Assembly: GCF_900184895.1 (NCBI RefSeq)
Contig: NZ_FXZK01000003.1
Span: forward strand, 371,496 to 435,495
Direction: 5' to 3'
DNA length: 64,000 bases
Source of the DNA: Flavimaricola marinus
GTDB lineage: Bacteria; Pseudomonadota; Alphaproteobacteria; Rhodobacterales; Rhodobacteraceae
The position numbers and the translations under genes were made by a program. Below the pieces are notes generated by a model that was not told the origin of the DNA, did no database searches, and was given only the letters and a program-made list of their open reading frames with translations. The stretch's first letter is position 1; every line of letters begins with the position of its first letter. Below, one piece after another: positions 35,751 to 43,368 of this stretch.

Positions 35751-37361
35751 TTACGGCAGAGTTGAAACCCAAGCCTTTAGCTCTGAAATAGCAACCGCAA
35801 GCTGCCTTTGTGGAGAAACGCTTCCATCTTTTGCAACGTAGGCAACAGGGCCACCTTTGTGGATGATGCCGAATACCGCATATTGCTTGTTCATTAACGG
35901 ACCACCAGACATCCCTTGCCCGAGCATTTGGGAAACCTCAATCAGGGGAACTGCGCTCTTGGTCGTCAGGGAGCTTATGCTTCCTTGTCTAATGTTGAGT
36001 TGATCACCTGGTCCGTAGGTTGGGAATCCTGCAGCTAAGGTATTTGCTCCAACTATCGGGGAACCTGTGAATGACTCCAGCTCGAAATACTCTGTCGAGG
36101 AAATTGAATGTTCGAGGATTGCTAGGTCTCGGTGCGCGCAAATGTGCTTAACCGTTACCTTGAACCTGTTGGCGGTTTTCAAGGGGTGGAATATCTCGAT
36201 TTCCGATGCTCCGTTGACGCAATGAGCGGCAGTCACGAGGCCGACGCCGTCTAAGAAGAACGCCGTTCCAGTATCGTCTTCAGTTTCGACCACCCATATC
36301 GCTCGATCCACGATTTCAGCTTGAGTGGGATGGACCTTGATCGGCTTCGCAGGAAAACAAGTGTTGTAGCGTTTGGCCAAGCCACGGAAAACTGGGTCAG
36401 ATTGGCCCTTCACAAAACCTATCCATGAAATTTTGCCTTGAAGATGCGATTGAATCTTGCAGGTCTTGCCGAAGCGCGTCTTCAACTCTGCCTGAGCGGC
36501 GGCGGGGCCATGCTTTTCAACCTTGAACAATGCGGTCCGAACGTTTCTGACATACCGTCGGTCAACGTTCATTCCCTCATTAATCTTGATCCCTGTTACT
36601 ATCCTTCGCGAATTCTTGTCCGCATAATGGATTTTCTCTGGATTCAACTCGAAGCCATTGTTTCTGATTATCGAGCGAAGTTCATCGGACAGCTTTTCCT
36701 CAGCGACTTTTCCGGGGTCGGGGCGGTCGCCTTCAAACAAAGCTGTAGGCGGTTGAAAACTCGAAAGCGTTATGTCGTCGGCATATCGTGTGTAGAGAAG
36801 CCGATGTTCCTTGGAGAATTTCATTAGGGCTTTGTCGAGGCGGAAGCAGATCATGTTGGAAATCACGGGGCTGCTAGGTGCCCCTTGTGGCAAGCAATCG
36901 TTGTTTGCGCAAATCCGTGCAACTATTTCGGCCACATCTTTATCGATGCCAATACTTTCAAGCAGTCCTTGTACTCGAGGCTCTGTAATCGTCGGAAAGA
37001 AGTTTTTGAGGTCCACGTTTAGGATGAAACGGCGACGCAAATGTGACTCGGCGTTTGAGCGAACAGACCGATCAGGCACGAAGCCATGAACTGGCTTACG
37101 GGGGTTATACAACTTCGCAAGGCTTCGCGCGATCTTTTGCTGCAGCATCTTCAGCCGGTAATCTGGCGCACTGATCAGTCGAGTCTTTCCGGAACGTTTT
37201 GAAATGTTGAAATGCGAATACATCCGACCACGAAACCACCAAATTTTCTTAAGTTCAGCAGGGGAAACACCAAGGTGTTTAAGAAGTTCGTCTTTGCTCG
37301 TTAGCTCAGGTGGAATTTTTGTTCGGCTCGCGCCGCCAAATAAATAGAACAGGCTTGGCAC
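35751..37361 (-). CDS. Retron reverse transcriptase fused to a trypsin-like serine protease
   Basis: A 536-residue fusion. Residues 50-330 form a retron-type RT: the retron marker NAESH (103-107, NAxxH), the first catalytic Asp in NVDLKNFF (117), LPQGAPSSPVISN, the YADD box (193-196), and the retron VTG marker (255-257). Residues 350-536 are a trypsin-like protease with an intact triad: His380 (VTAAHC), Asp412 (AHRDLAI), Ser485 (GQGMSGGPL). An ATG at 37394 would put the start inside the upstream RNA hairpin, so I prefer the GTG at 37361, with GAGGGG eight bases before it. The protease is the likely effector, released when phage disturbs the RT-DNA complex. This role is inferred. Confidence 0.92.
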   Translation of the reverse strand: MPSLFYLFGGASRTKIPPELTSKDELLKHLGVSPAELKKIWWFRGRMYSHFNISKRSGKTRLISAPDYRLKMLQQKIARSLAKLYNPRKPVHGFVPDRSVRSNAESHLRRRFILNVDLKNFFPTITEPRVQGLLESIGIDKDVAEIVARICANNDCLPQGAPSSPVISNMICFRLDKALMKFSKEHRLLYTRYADDITLSSFQPPTALFEGDRPDPGKVAEEKLSDELRSIIRNNGFELNPEKIHYADKNSRRIVTGIKINEGMNVDRRYVRNVRTALFKVEKHGPAAAQAELKTRFGKTCKIQSHLQGKISWIGFVKGQSDPVFRGLAKRYNTCFPAKPIKVHPTQAEIVDRAIWVVETEDDTGTAFFLDGVGLVTAAHCVNGASEIEIFHPLKTANRFKVTVKHICAHRDLAILEHSISSTEYFELESFTGSPIVGANTLAAGFPTYGPGDQLNIRQGSISSLTTKSAVPLIEVSQMLGQGMSGGPLMNKQYAVFGIIHKGGPVAYVAKDGSVSPQRQLAVAISELKAWVSTLP

Positions 37362-37481
37362 GAGGTTTCCCCTCCAATCGCCCCATGTGCACATAGCTCA
37401 TGTTGGGCGCACGTTTCTTGTGCAGACTTTTGCTCTTACGCCGCAGTTACGACAGCGCGTTTGCGAGGGGAAACCTCGTGC
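37358..37481 (-). ncRNA. Candidate retron msr-msd non-coding RNA
   Basis: A 124-nt segment transcribed toward the RT gene is bounded by a perfect 17-nt inverted repeat (37465-37481 with 37358-37374), as expected for the a1/a2 arms. Inside it, a small msr-like hairpin closes on CGTA near 37445-37460. A 9-bp stem with a two-base bulge lies at 37379-37409 (CGCCC..CATG with CATGGGGCG) and would be the msd stem. The predicted branching G is near 37464, next to the a2 arm. No sequence match to a known retron RNA is claimed; the call rests on position and structure. Confidence 0.75.
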
Positions 37482-37538
37482 ATCAAACTTCGCGCACCTT
37501 GGAAAAATGCGCAACCAGAAAGCGAAACAAATACTTCA

Positions 37539-37550
37539 TGTCAATTGACC
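37539..37550. promoter_or_regulatory. Palindromic back-to-back -35-like elements between retron and SPARDA
   Basis: TGTCAATTGACC lies 58 bases before the start of the retron RNA on the minus strand. On the minus strand it reads GGTCAATTGACA and contains a perfect TTGACA (37544-37539). On the plus strand it contains TTGACC (37545-37550). The -10 regions are weak by eye, so promoter assignment is tentative. Confidence 0.4.
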
Positions 37551-37665
37551 GAAGTGCTATCGTTCGAGGATTGGCCCTAGGTAGTCGGCACGTGATGGAA
37601 GGTGTTTTATACACATCTTACTGTTGTTGCCTCTGAGATATCGACAACATTTAGTGATTGTACGC

Positions 37666-38976
37666 ATGGCAAAGAAAATTTCGCGTTCTGACGCAATTGG
37701 AGAACAAGGGATCGCGCACATCCGCAAAATTGTCGCCGCGATGGAGTATTTGTTTTATGAGACCGGGGGTGTTGAGGCAGGGATCGACGGCTCTATTGAA
37801 ATACGCGATCCAGCGACTGGCGAAGTGGCAAACCAAATTGTGCAATTTCAGAGCAAGGCGACCCGCAACCCACTTCCCGGGAAGTCCGAATTGTCATTTA
37901 GTTGGCCCTGCAACGAGAATGATATCGACTATTGGACATTTGGCACAGCGCCAGTTGTCTTAATTGTGGTCGATGTGAAAAATGACAAGGCTTACTGGAA
38001 AGATATGCGCGCGTGGTTTGGTGACCCACAGAACCGTGCTACACGGAAGGTCGTGTTCGATAAATCTGCGGACTTGTTCAACGCGGATGCCGCATCGGCG
38101 TTGCGGGAGGTGGCGCAGACTGCGCGTCCGGGCAGCTATTATTCTGCACCACGTCAATCTGAATGGCTCACGCCAAACTTGCTGCGCGTGTCTGCTCTTG
38201 CCAAGACGATTTTTTGGGCACCGACCGACGCAAAAAGCGTGCGTGAATTTTGGGGGCGTGTGCAGGAGCATGTGCGATATCCACCGGGAGAAACGATCTT
38301 GCGAGGCGGCGCAGCGCTATCTTTCCATGACCTTGACACCCATCCTTGGCGCGAGGCGTGTGACACCGGCGCCATGGAAGAGTTTGATGTCTCCGAGTGG
38401 TCCCACTCTGATGACCCTGACCGCGAACGGGACTTCGTGGCATTGTTAAACTGTGCGATGAAAGAGATGGTGAGGCGCGAGATGAGCTATGATCGCCGCC
38501 ATTATTCGTTATATTTTCGTCCAAACCCCGGCGGTCGAGAACGCAAGATAACATACTTCGCTGAAGCGAAGAAGGCGGATCGCTCCGTAGCCAAGCCCTA
38601 TAGGACAAAGGACGGACAGGTTAAGTTCTGGCGGCATTCAGCATTCCAGTGGCAATTTATCCGCATTGGCGAGGAGTGGTATGTACAGATTACACCGACA
38701 TACCATTTTACTCGGAATGGCAGGGAAAAGGACAAATTCGGAGGCGAGCATTTAGCAAAAATAAAGCGAATGGAGTGGAACAACGATGTGCGTGGGCAAT
38801 TTGGCATGTGGCGTGCATATTTGGCGACTGACACGCAGACCGATATGTTTTCTGATGCTTATCCGTTCCTTTCGTTCGCTCCCGTTGAGAAGTTGGCAGC
38901 AGATTTCGGTGTGCCGGATGAACTTTGGAAACCAGTGAGAGAGACGCCTGCTGATATTGAAGGGCTGTTGATTTGA
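37666..38976 (+). CDS. SPARDA effector: DREN (DUF4365) nuclease fused to APAZ domain
   Basis: A 436-residue protein. The N-terminal about 150 residues match DUF4365/PD-(D/E)XK nucleases: IGEQG (Glu13), GIDGSIEI (Asp41, Glu45) and the QxK motif FQSKAT (Gln62, Lys64). Residues from about 200 form an APAZ domain that packs on Argonaute, with RHSAFQWQFIRIGEEWYVQI, PTYHFTRNGRE and IKRMEWNNDVRGQFGMW. Known relatives (SPARDA) degrade DNA after guide-directed target recognition and cause abortive infection. The ATG at 37666 is preferred over a start at 37624; no strong SD site precedes it. Its stop overlaps the Argonaute start (TGATG). Confidence 0.9.
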   Translation: MAKKISRSDAIGEQGIAHIRKIVAAMEYLFYETGGVEAGIDGSIEIRDPATGEVANQIVQFQSKATRNPLPGKSELSFSWPCNENDIDYWTFGTAPVVLIVVDVKNDKAYWKDMRAWFGDPQNRATRKVVFDKSADLFNADAASALREVAQTARPGSYYSAPRQSEWLTPNLLRVSALAKTIFWAPTDAKSVREFWGRVQEHVRYPPGETILRGGAALSFHDLDTHPWREACDTGAMEEFDVSEWSHSDDPDRERDFVALLNCAMKEMVRREMSYDRRHYSLYFRPNPGGRERKITYFAEAKKADRSVAKPYRTKDGQVKFWRHSAFQWQFIRIGEEWYVQITPTYHFTRNGREKDKFGGEHLAKIKRMEWNNDVRGQFGMWRAYLATDTQTDMFSDAYPFLSFAPVEKLAADFGVPDELWKPVRETPADIEGLLI

Positions 38977-40421
38977 TGAAGCTATCCCATCTGCCCGAGC
39001 CGGAATTGGAGTTCGGACAGGCACATCGCCATATCGACATCCGCTACGGATTGATGGACTACGGCCCATTCGACGCGGGCCAAACTGGCGCGCCCACTGC
39101 AGTTCGCGTAGGTCTTATTGGCGACAGCGAGACGGTAGAAGGTACCGGAGAATGGCTTGCTCGATGTCGTGTCGGCATTGAAGGAAAAGCTGAAACTCGC
39201 CTAACCACCCTTTATCCGCCTTTTCCCGGCAGCACGGAAGAAGGGCCTTTCCGTATACCTTTTATTTGTGATGAACAAGACACCCGTACTATTTCCGCAC
39301 GGGCACTAACCAAGCTTAAGAATACCAATCCATTGGACCTTTCTGACCGTTATGCCGATCTGTTCGTTGCCGAGCTTAGGGCACTTGCCGAAGGAAATAC
39401 TCGCCCAGATGTTGTACTACTCGCCCTTCCACTTTCGGTGATCGCATCAGTGAATGCCACGGGCGACGATGACCAAGTTGTAGAGGGCGGAGTGGTAGCC
39501 TCGGGTGTGGATTTTCGTGCCCGTATGAAAATAGCGGCGATGGAATTTGGACTGCCCATTCAAATCATTTGGCCTACCCTTTACGACCGTACGATAAAAA
39601 TCCCTCGGAAGGTAAAGACTGACAGTGTCCGCGAGGTGCAGGAAGACGCAACGCGCGCTTGGAACCTGTTCACGGCGCTGTACTACAAAGCTGGTGGCCT
39701 GCCTTGGCGACTGGCGCGGGACTCTCGACAACTCCGTTCCTGCTTCATAGGGATCAGTTTTCACGAGTCTCAGAACGGTGAGTATCTGGAAACAAGTACC
39801 GCGCAAATGTTCGACGAACGCGGCGAAGGTATGATCTTGCGTGGCGGGCGGGCAGCGAAACTGTCTGACGACCGACGGCCCTACATGACAGAGGCCCACG
39901 CTCATGATCTACTGTCACGCTCTCTCCAGAACTTCTTTGATCAACATTCTCACTTTCCAGCGCGTGTTGTCTTGCACAAAACTTCGCCGTTCCACAGGGA
40001 AGAAATGTCTGGGTTCGAAGCTGCGATAGATGAACGGGGCATCGACAATCTTGATTGCATGGCAGTTGCACCGTCGTCTTTTCGTCTGTTCCGCAATGGG
40101 CAATTTCCGCCCCTGCGTGGCACGCTGTTACGCTTGGATCGTGATCGCGCTGTCCTGTACAGCCGAGGTGGGGTGGATTTCTACAAAACCTACACTGGCA
40201 TGTATGTTCCAAAACCGTTGCTGATCAGGTCGCAGGCACCATCTCAACCAGTAACGCACAACGCTGCCGAGATACTTGCACTGAGCAAGATGAACTGGAA
40301 CAATACTCAATTCGACAACCGAGACCCCATCACCATCGCTGCGTCACGTAAGGTTGGTAAAATTCTCAAGTATGTTGGCGAAGGCGACCGAGTGCAGACC
40401 CGCTACAGTTACTTCATGTAA
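38976..40421 (+). CDS. Short prokaryotic Argonaute (MID-PIWI, catalytically inactive), SPARDA subunit
   Basis: A 481-residue protein with MID and PIWI domains only, the length of short pAgos. The MID core is around VVLLALPLSVIA and LPIQIIWP. The PIWI domain starts SCFIGISFHES, where Ser261 replaces the first catalytic Asp. The C-terminus KTYTGMYVPKPLLIR ... ALSKMNWNNTQF is characteristic. It should bind a guide and switch on the upstream nuclease. The TTG at 38973 is in frame, but the ATG at 38976 is the likely start. It is coupled to the effector gene. Confidence 0.92.
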   Translation: MKLSHLPEPELEFGQAHRHIDIRYGLMDYGPFDAGQTGAPTAVRVGLIGDSETVEGTGEWLARCRVGIEGKAETRLTTLYPPFPGSTEEGPFRIPFICDEQDTRTISARALTKLKNTNPLDLSDRYADLFVAELRALAEGNTRPDVVLLALPLSVIASVNATGDDDQVVEGGVVASGVDFRARMKIAAMEFGLPIQIIWPTLYDRTIKIPRKVKTDSVREVQEDATRAWNLFTALYYKAGGLPWRLARDSRQLRSCFIGISFHESQNGEYLETSTAQMFDERGEGMILRGGRAAKLSDDRRPYMTEAHAHDLLSRSLQNFFDQHSHFPARVVLHKTSPFHREEMSGFEAAIDERGIDNLDCMAVAPSSFRLFRNGQFPPLRGTLLRLDRDRAVLYSRGGVDFYKTYTGMYVPKPLLIRSQAPSQPVTHNAAEILALSKMNWNNTQFDNRDPITIAASRKVGKILKYVGEGDRVQTRYSYFM

Positions 40422-40480
40422 CAGAAAACCGGCACTACCTTGCCATTTTTGCGGCGGATCGACTTTTGAGTGCTATGCAG

Positions 40481-40506
40481 AAAAAAGAGCGGCGCAAAAA
40501 CGCCGC
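40481..40506 (-). terminator. Rho-independent terminator for the leftward 40538-40756 gene
   Basis: On the minus strand GCGGCG pairs with CGCCGC around a six-base T-rich loop, and the stem is followed by TCTTTTTT. It lies 31 bases after the stop of the small leftward gene and about 70 bases after the Argonaute stop. Confidence 0.8.
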
Positions 40507-40537
40507 CCAAGAGTAATGCAGCGAAATCAGCGATGCT

Positions 40538-40756
40538 CTATTTGGAGCTAACAGATGAAGCGCTCAACGTGCAGCGCGCCTCCTTTTCGGCGGCGGACCC
40601 TTTCACCCATTGCCACGGTGTGCGCGGCTTGCGAGCCTTAGCCAGTTCGGGGTTCTGTTTGGCGTCGCTGGCAGCAGCACGCAAGCGCTCGCGGGCTTCG
40701 CGCGGGTCGATCTTTAGTTCGTCGCATAGTGCTTTCAGCGTGATGATGTCGGTCAT
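40538..40756 (-). CDS. Small conserved-looking hypothetical protein
   Basis: A 72-residue basic protein, MTDIITLKALCDELKIDPREAR at the N-terminus, with a helix-turn-helix-like first half and a Lys/Arg/Ala-rich second half. AGGAG lies seven bases before the ATG, an intrinsic terminator follows, and a 39-bp promoter block shared with the integrase precedes it. These make it a real gene. A small DNA-binding or regulatory role is plausible but not shown. Confidence 0.7.
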   Translation of the reverse strand: MTDIITLKALCDELKIDPREARERLRAAASDAKQNPELAKARKPRTPWQWVKGSAAEKEARCTLSASSVSSK

Positions 40757-40785
40757 GTCGATCTCCTAGTTTCTGATGCAGATCG

Positions 40786-40824
40786 ATAAGACGTGATCAG
40801 CAGGCATGTCAGGGACAACCCCAG
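40786..40824 (-). promoter_or_regulatory. 39-bp promoter block shared with the integrase gene
   Basis: Read on the plus strand, ATAAGACG at one end and TCAGGGACAACCC near the other end are identical, with identical spacing, to 46524-46562 in front of the integrase. On the minus strand the order suggests a -35-like CTGACA and a -10-like TCTTAT. Confidence 0.55.
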
Positions 40825-41068
40825 AACGTCTTTAGCTTTTCTCGCATTGCTGCTACCACTGATCTCGACATGGCAGACGCGGCCATGTTGGGGCTTAGAA
40901 ACCCTTCACGTACTAGGTCGAGATATCGGCTGAACACCTTTGACCCTATGGTCGGGGTGCCTGTGTTATACAACAGGCCCCGGCTAAAGGCACAGGGACC
41001 GTGTACGTGCGGTTTTCTAACACCCCGATCACCAGTCAATTGCGAGGGCGCTCGCGGATCGGGGTCTG
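40825..41068. other. Non-coding stretch inside the element
   Basis: Together with the shared promoter block (40786-40824) this fills the 312 bases between the small gene and the GIY-YIG frame. Besides that block I see no gene with a credible start. A 96-residue minus-strand frame across it (40809-41099) is not supported by RBS or domain features. Confidence 0.5.
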
Positions 41069-41449
41069 TTGGAACTGTCAATATCCAATCCCATTGCATG
41101 GGCTGAGCGAAAGACCTTGCCTGATTGTGCAGGCGTCTACGTCATCGCCCGTGGCAAACCAGAAAACACCGTCTACATCGGCCGGACTTGGGGTGCGAAA
41201 GGTATCCGCAACCGTATCCGGACCTTTCATAGGTCAGCGGTGACGGGACAGAAAGGGCATGCCGGAGGTGTCACATTCCATGGTGTGTTCGACGGCGACG
41301 CATCCGACCTGCTCGTGTCCGTGCACCTGCCAGATGGTATCGACACTAGGCCGGAAATCTTGCGCCCGTACATCGCCTATGCCGAACGGCGGCTGATTTG
41401 GGAGTATGTTCGCGTCCATGGACGTTTGCCTGCGTGCAATTCTGAGTGA
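41069..41449 (+). CDS. GIY-YIG nuclease-fold protein
   Basis: About 126 residues with a recognisable GIY-YIG core. CAGVYVIARGKPENTVYIG gives the GVY...YIG pair, followed by GRTWGAKGIRNRIRTFH with the catalytic-position Arg. A Glu follows in YAERRLIWEY near the end. Only a TTG start with a nearby GGGG site is available, so the N-terminus is uncertain. Small GIY-YIG proteins of mobile elements cut or nick DNA; whether this one is active is unknown. Confidence 0.7.
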   Translation: MELSISNPIAWAERKTLPDCAGVYVIARGKPENTVYIGRTWGAKGIRNRIRTFHRSAVTGQKGHAGGVTFHGVFDGDASDLLVSVHLPDGIDTRPEILRPYIAYAERRLIWEYVRVHGRLPACNSE

Positions 41450-41748
41450 CCCGTAAGTAACTCCGAGGACGGAGAGCCTAAGGCGCGCGCGGCGGCGTTA
41501 CATTGAGCCAGAGGGCCTCGTGGCCGTGACGAACGACGTGTTGCGACACGAGCGCCGCTAAGGCCAGTGCTGGCCCCTGTGCGCCGCGCAGAGCGTCAAG
41601 AGCTTCGGCTTTAAGTGTAGCGCCCCACGGCTGTCCCTAGCATATCTCATCCTGTGGTCTCACCCCACCGCGCGGGAATTACCCTGACGGGCTGCGGTCC
41701 CCGATCTTATTGCGCTGGCATTGAAACCAGCCAGCGAGGAAACCGGCA
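41450..41748. other. GC-rich intergenic stretch with a possible gene remnant
   Basis: A minus-strand frame of about 52 codons (roughly 41620 down to 41478) reads protein-like (for example ALDALRGAQGPALALAALVS) and ends in TAG, but it lacks a start codon and is cut off by an in-frame TAG upstream. Its GC content is nearer to the host than to the element. I read it as a possible decayed C-terminus of an unidentified gene. Confidence 0.35.
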
Positions 41749-41979
41749 ATGACCATACGCGCGACATGGGCCTTTAACGGCCAGACCAAAACCATCTTGG
41801 GCAATTGGCATCGCCTTTGGTGCCTGCTGTTTGGCCCGCTCTACTACCTGTTCAAGGGGATGTGGTTGTGGGCAATCCTTTCGCTGCTCACGGCCAACGG
41901 CCTGTGGATCGGCTTCCCACTGTTCAATCGCGCCGTCGTGCTGCGCCACTATCATCGCAAGGGCTGGGTGCAGGAATGA
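41749..41979 (+). CDS. Small membrane protein, DUF2628-like
   Basis: A 76-residue protein with two closely spaced hydrophobic segments around LWCLLFGPLYYLFKGMWLWAIL, the pattern of short DUF2628 proteins. A GAGGAAA site precedes the ATG. It has no sorting or enzymatic motif and no clear tie to its neighbours. It may be cargo of the element. Confidence 0.65.
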   Translation: MTIRATWAFNGQTKTILGNWHRLWCLLFGPLYYLFKGMWLWAILSLLTANGLWIGFPLFNRAVVLRHYHRKGWVQE

Positions 41980-42396
41980 CCATAAGTGCGCCGACCCAAG
42001 CAGTTTGTTACCCAAGTGGAACCCAGCGGGCAGTGCCGAAACCCAGCGCTGACGCGGACCGCATGAAAAGGCTCAGTGATTTGGCTCCGGCTCGAACCCG
42101 ACAGACTGATACATGATCATCGGGTCGGTCTGAGGCGTTCTGCTTAGTGCCCGATGCGACGCTGGCACTGAGCGACCACAGGAGGATGTGGGGGAGGCGT
42201 TTTTTTAACGGCGCGTGCCCTACGGGCGGACGAGGGGTCATATCGACTGCCGAGGTTTTCGGCCCTAAGCCGCTGCCGCCCCCGAAATCAAGATGCTCAA
42301 GTTTCTCATCTTCCTCATCAAAACGGTGACAACCTTGGATTTCGATGTTGCTCACGATGTTTCTGAGAAAGTTGATCAACTTGAGCATCTTTGGCT
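41980..42396. other. Intergenic stretch with a 13-bp inverted repeat
   Basis: A perfect 13-bp inverted repeat, AGATGCTCAAGTT at 42291-42303 and AACTTGAGCATCT at 42379-42391, is separated by 75 bases. It lies just after the ATPase stop at 42397 and could be a structured 3' RNA or part of a replication or regulatory site. A minus-strand frame from 42388 is open for 126 codons but lacks a good RBS. Confidence 0.45.
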
Positions 42397-43368
42397 CTAG
42401 GACTCGGCGAGTTTCCAAATCCACGTCTTCCCATTTTTCTCGGATTTGACGCCCGCCTCGCGCTTGGCCCGATTCAGCGTCGGGCGCGAGATTTCTGCAT
42501 CGGCGGCCCGTATGAAAAGCTCCGCTGAAGGCATAGGCCCCTTTGCCAGTACCTCACGCAGGAACTCTACGGCGCGCGCTTCCTCGCTCTGGTCGTCCTG
42601 CCCCTGCCGCTCCAGATCATCAGCGGAATAGTGGGTGGTACCGCGCCATTCGATGATCGGGAGACCCTTGGGCTGAGGGACGATTTCGTAGACGAAGCTT
42701 TTTGGTTTTGCCCCAATGTTGTTCTTGACCTGCGCAAGGATGCGCAAGTTGTCGTTCTCGGGATGCTTCGCCACTGCCAACGCGGTTCGTGCCACGCCGA
42801 TCACGTCTATTGACCCGACCCCGCGATATATGGCCTTGCCCTTGCCGCCTTTCGTCCAATGCCTCATCGCGATAACGGCCGGCCCATATTCCTTGAACAG
42901 TCGGTCAAGTTCATGAAGCGCGGCGCGGATGGAAGTGGGTTTGCCTAGATCGACTTTGCCCGAGAGGAAGGAATAGAGCGTGTCGATCACCACCAAGTCC
43001 GGGGTGTGCTCGTCCAGCTCCTCGCGAAGCCGTACTAAACCTTTGTCGTCGAACAAAAGAAAATCGTCGAGGACACGGACCCGTTTTAGGTCCGCCCCCA
43101 TTTGCTCCATGCGCGGCCTGATTGTGTCAGCGGCGTCATCCTCCGAACTAATGTAGAGGACATTGCCTTTGTCGACCCTTGATCCATCGGGCAGTTTTCC
43201 ACCTGTGGTCACCAATGCGCCAAGGTGCATACATAGATATGATTTCCCCAGTTCGGGGTCACCTTCGAGAATGGTTGTTTTCTCGTAGGGAATCAGCGAG
43301 TCCCAGAGCCAGTCGATTTCCTTGGCGGCGATCTCGTCCAGCGTGCGAAATATATCGTTCTTCGTCAT
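42397..43368 (-). CDS. AAA family ATPase, RepA-like replicative helicase
   Basis: A 323-residue RecA-fold ATPase of the RepA/AAA_25 type found in plasmids and satellites. Walker A is ILEGDPELGKSYLCM, Walker B is DLVVIDTLYSFLSG, and VIAMRHWTKGGKG has the sensor His. The C-terminus carries a winged-helix-like region. The long frame extends to 43464, but the ATG at 43368 overlaps the primase stop (ATGA). It likely unwinds or loads at the element's origin together with the primase. Confidence 0.85.
   Translation of the reverse strand: MTKNDIFRTLDEIAAKEIDWLWDSLIPYEKTTILEGDPELGKSYLCMHLGALVTTGGKLPDGSRVDKGNVLYISSEDDAADTIRPRMEQMGADLKRVRVLDDFLLFDDKGLVRLREELDEHTPDLVVIDTLYSFLSGKVDLGKPTSIRAALHELDRLFKEYGPAVIAMRHWTKGGKGKAIYRGVGSIDVIGVARTALAVAKHPENDNLRILAQVKNNIGAKPKSFVYEIVPQPKGLPIIEWRGTTHYSADDLERQGQDDQSEEARAVEFLREVLAKGPMPSAELFIRAADAEISRPTLNRAKREAGVKSEKNGKTWIWKLAES

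Noticed and set aside
35545..35772. Minus-strand frame reading RNRTTDTRIFNPLLYP across the tRNA gene
   Set aside because: It is the antisense of tRNA-Phe, a well-known false ORF with no coding evidence.
37362..37394. RT start at the ATG at 37394
   Set aside because: This ATG lies inside the predicted msd hairpin, and the extra residues overlap the repeat arm. GTG 37361 has a ribosome-binding site and leaves the RNA free.
40809..41099. 96-residue minus-strand frame within the element
   Set aside because: No RBS, no family features; it overlaps a promoter block and the GIY-YIG gene.
42008..42388. Minus-strand frame after the ATPase beginning MLKLINFLRN
   Set aside because: No ribosome-binding site, and the second half is shadow-like; the first 30 codons overlap an inverted repeat. 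Not convincing enough to list as a gene.
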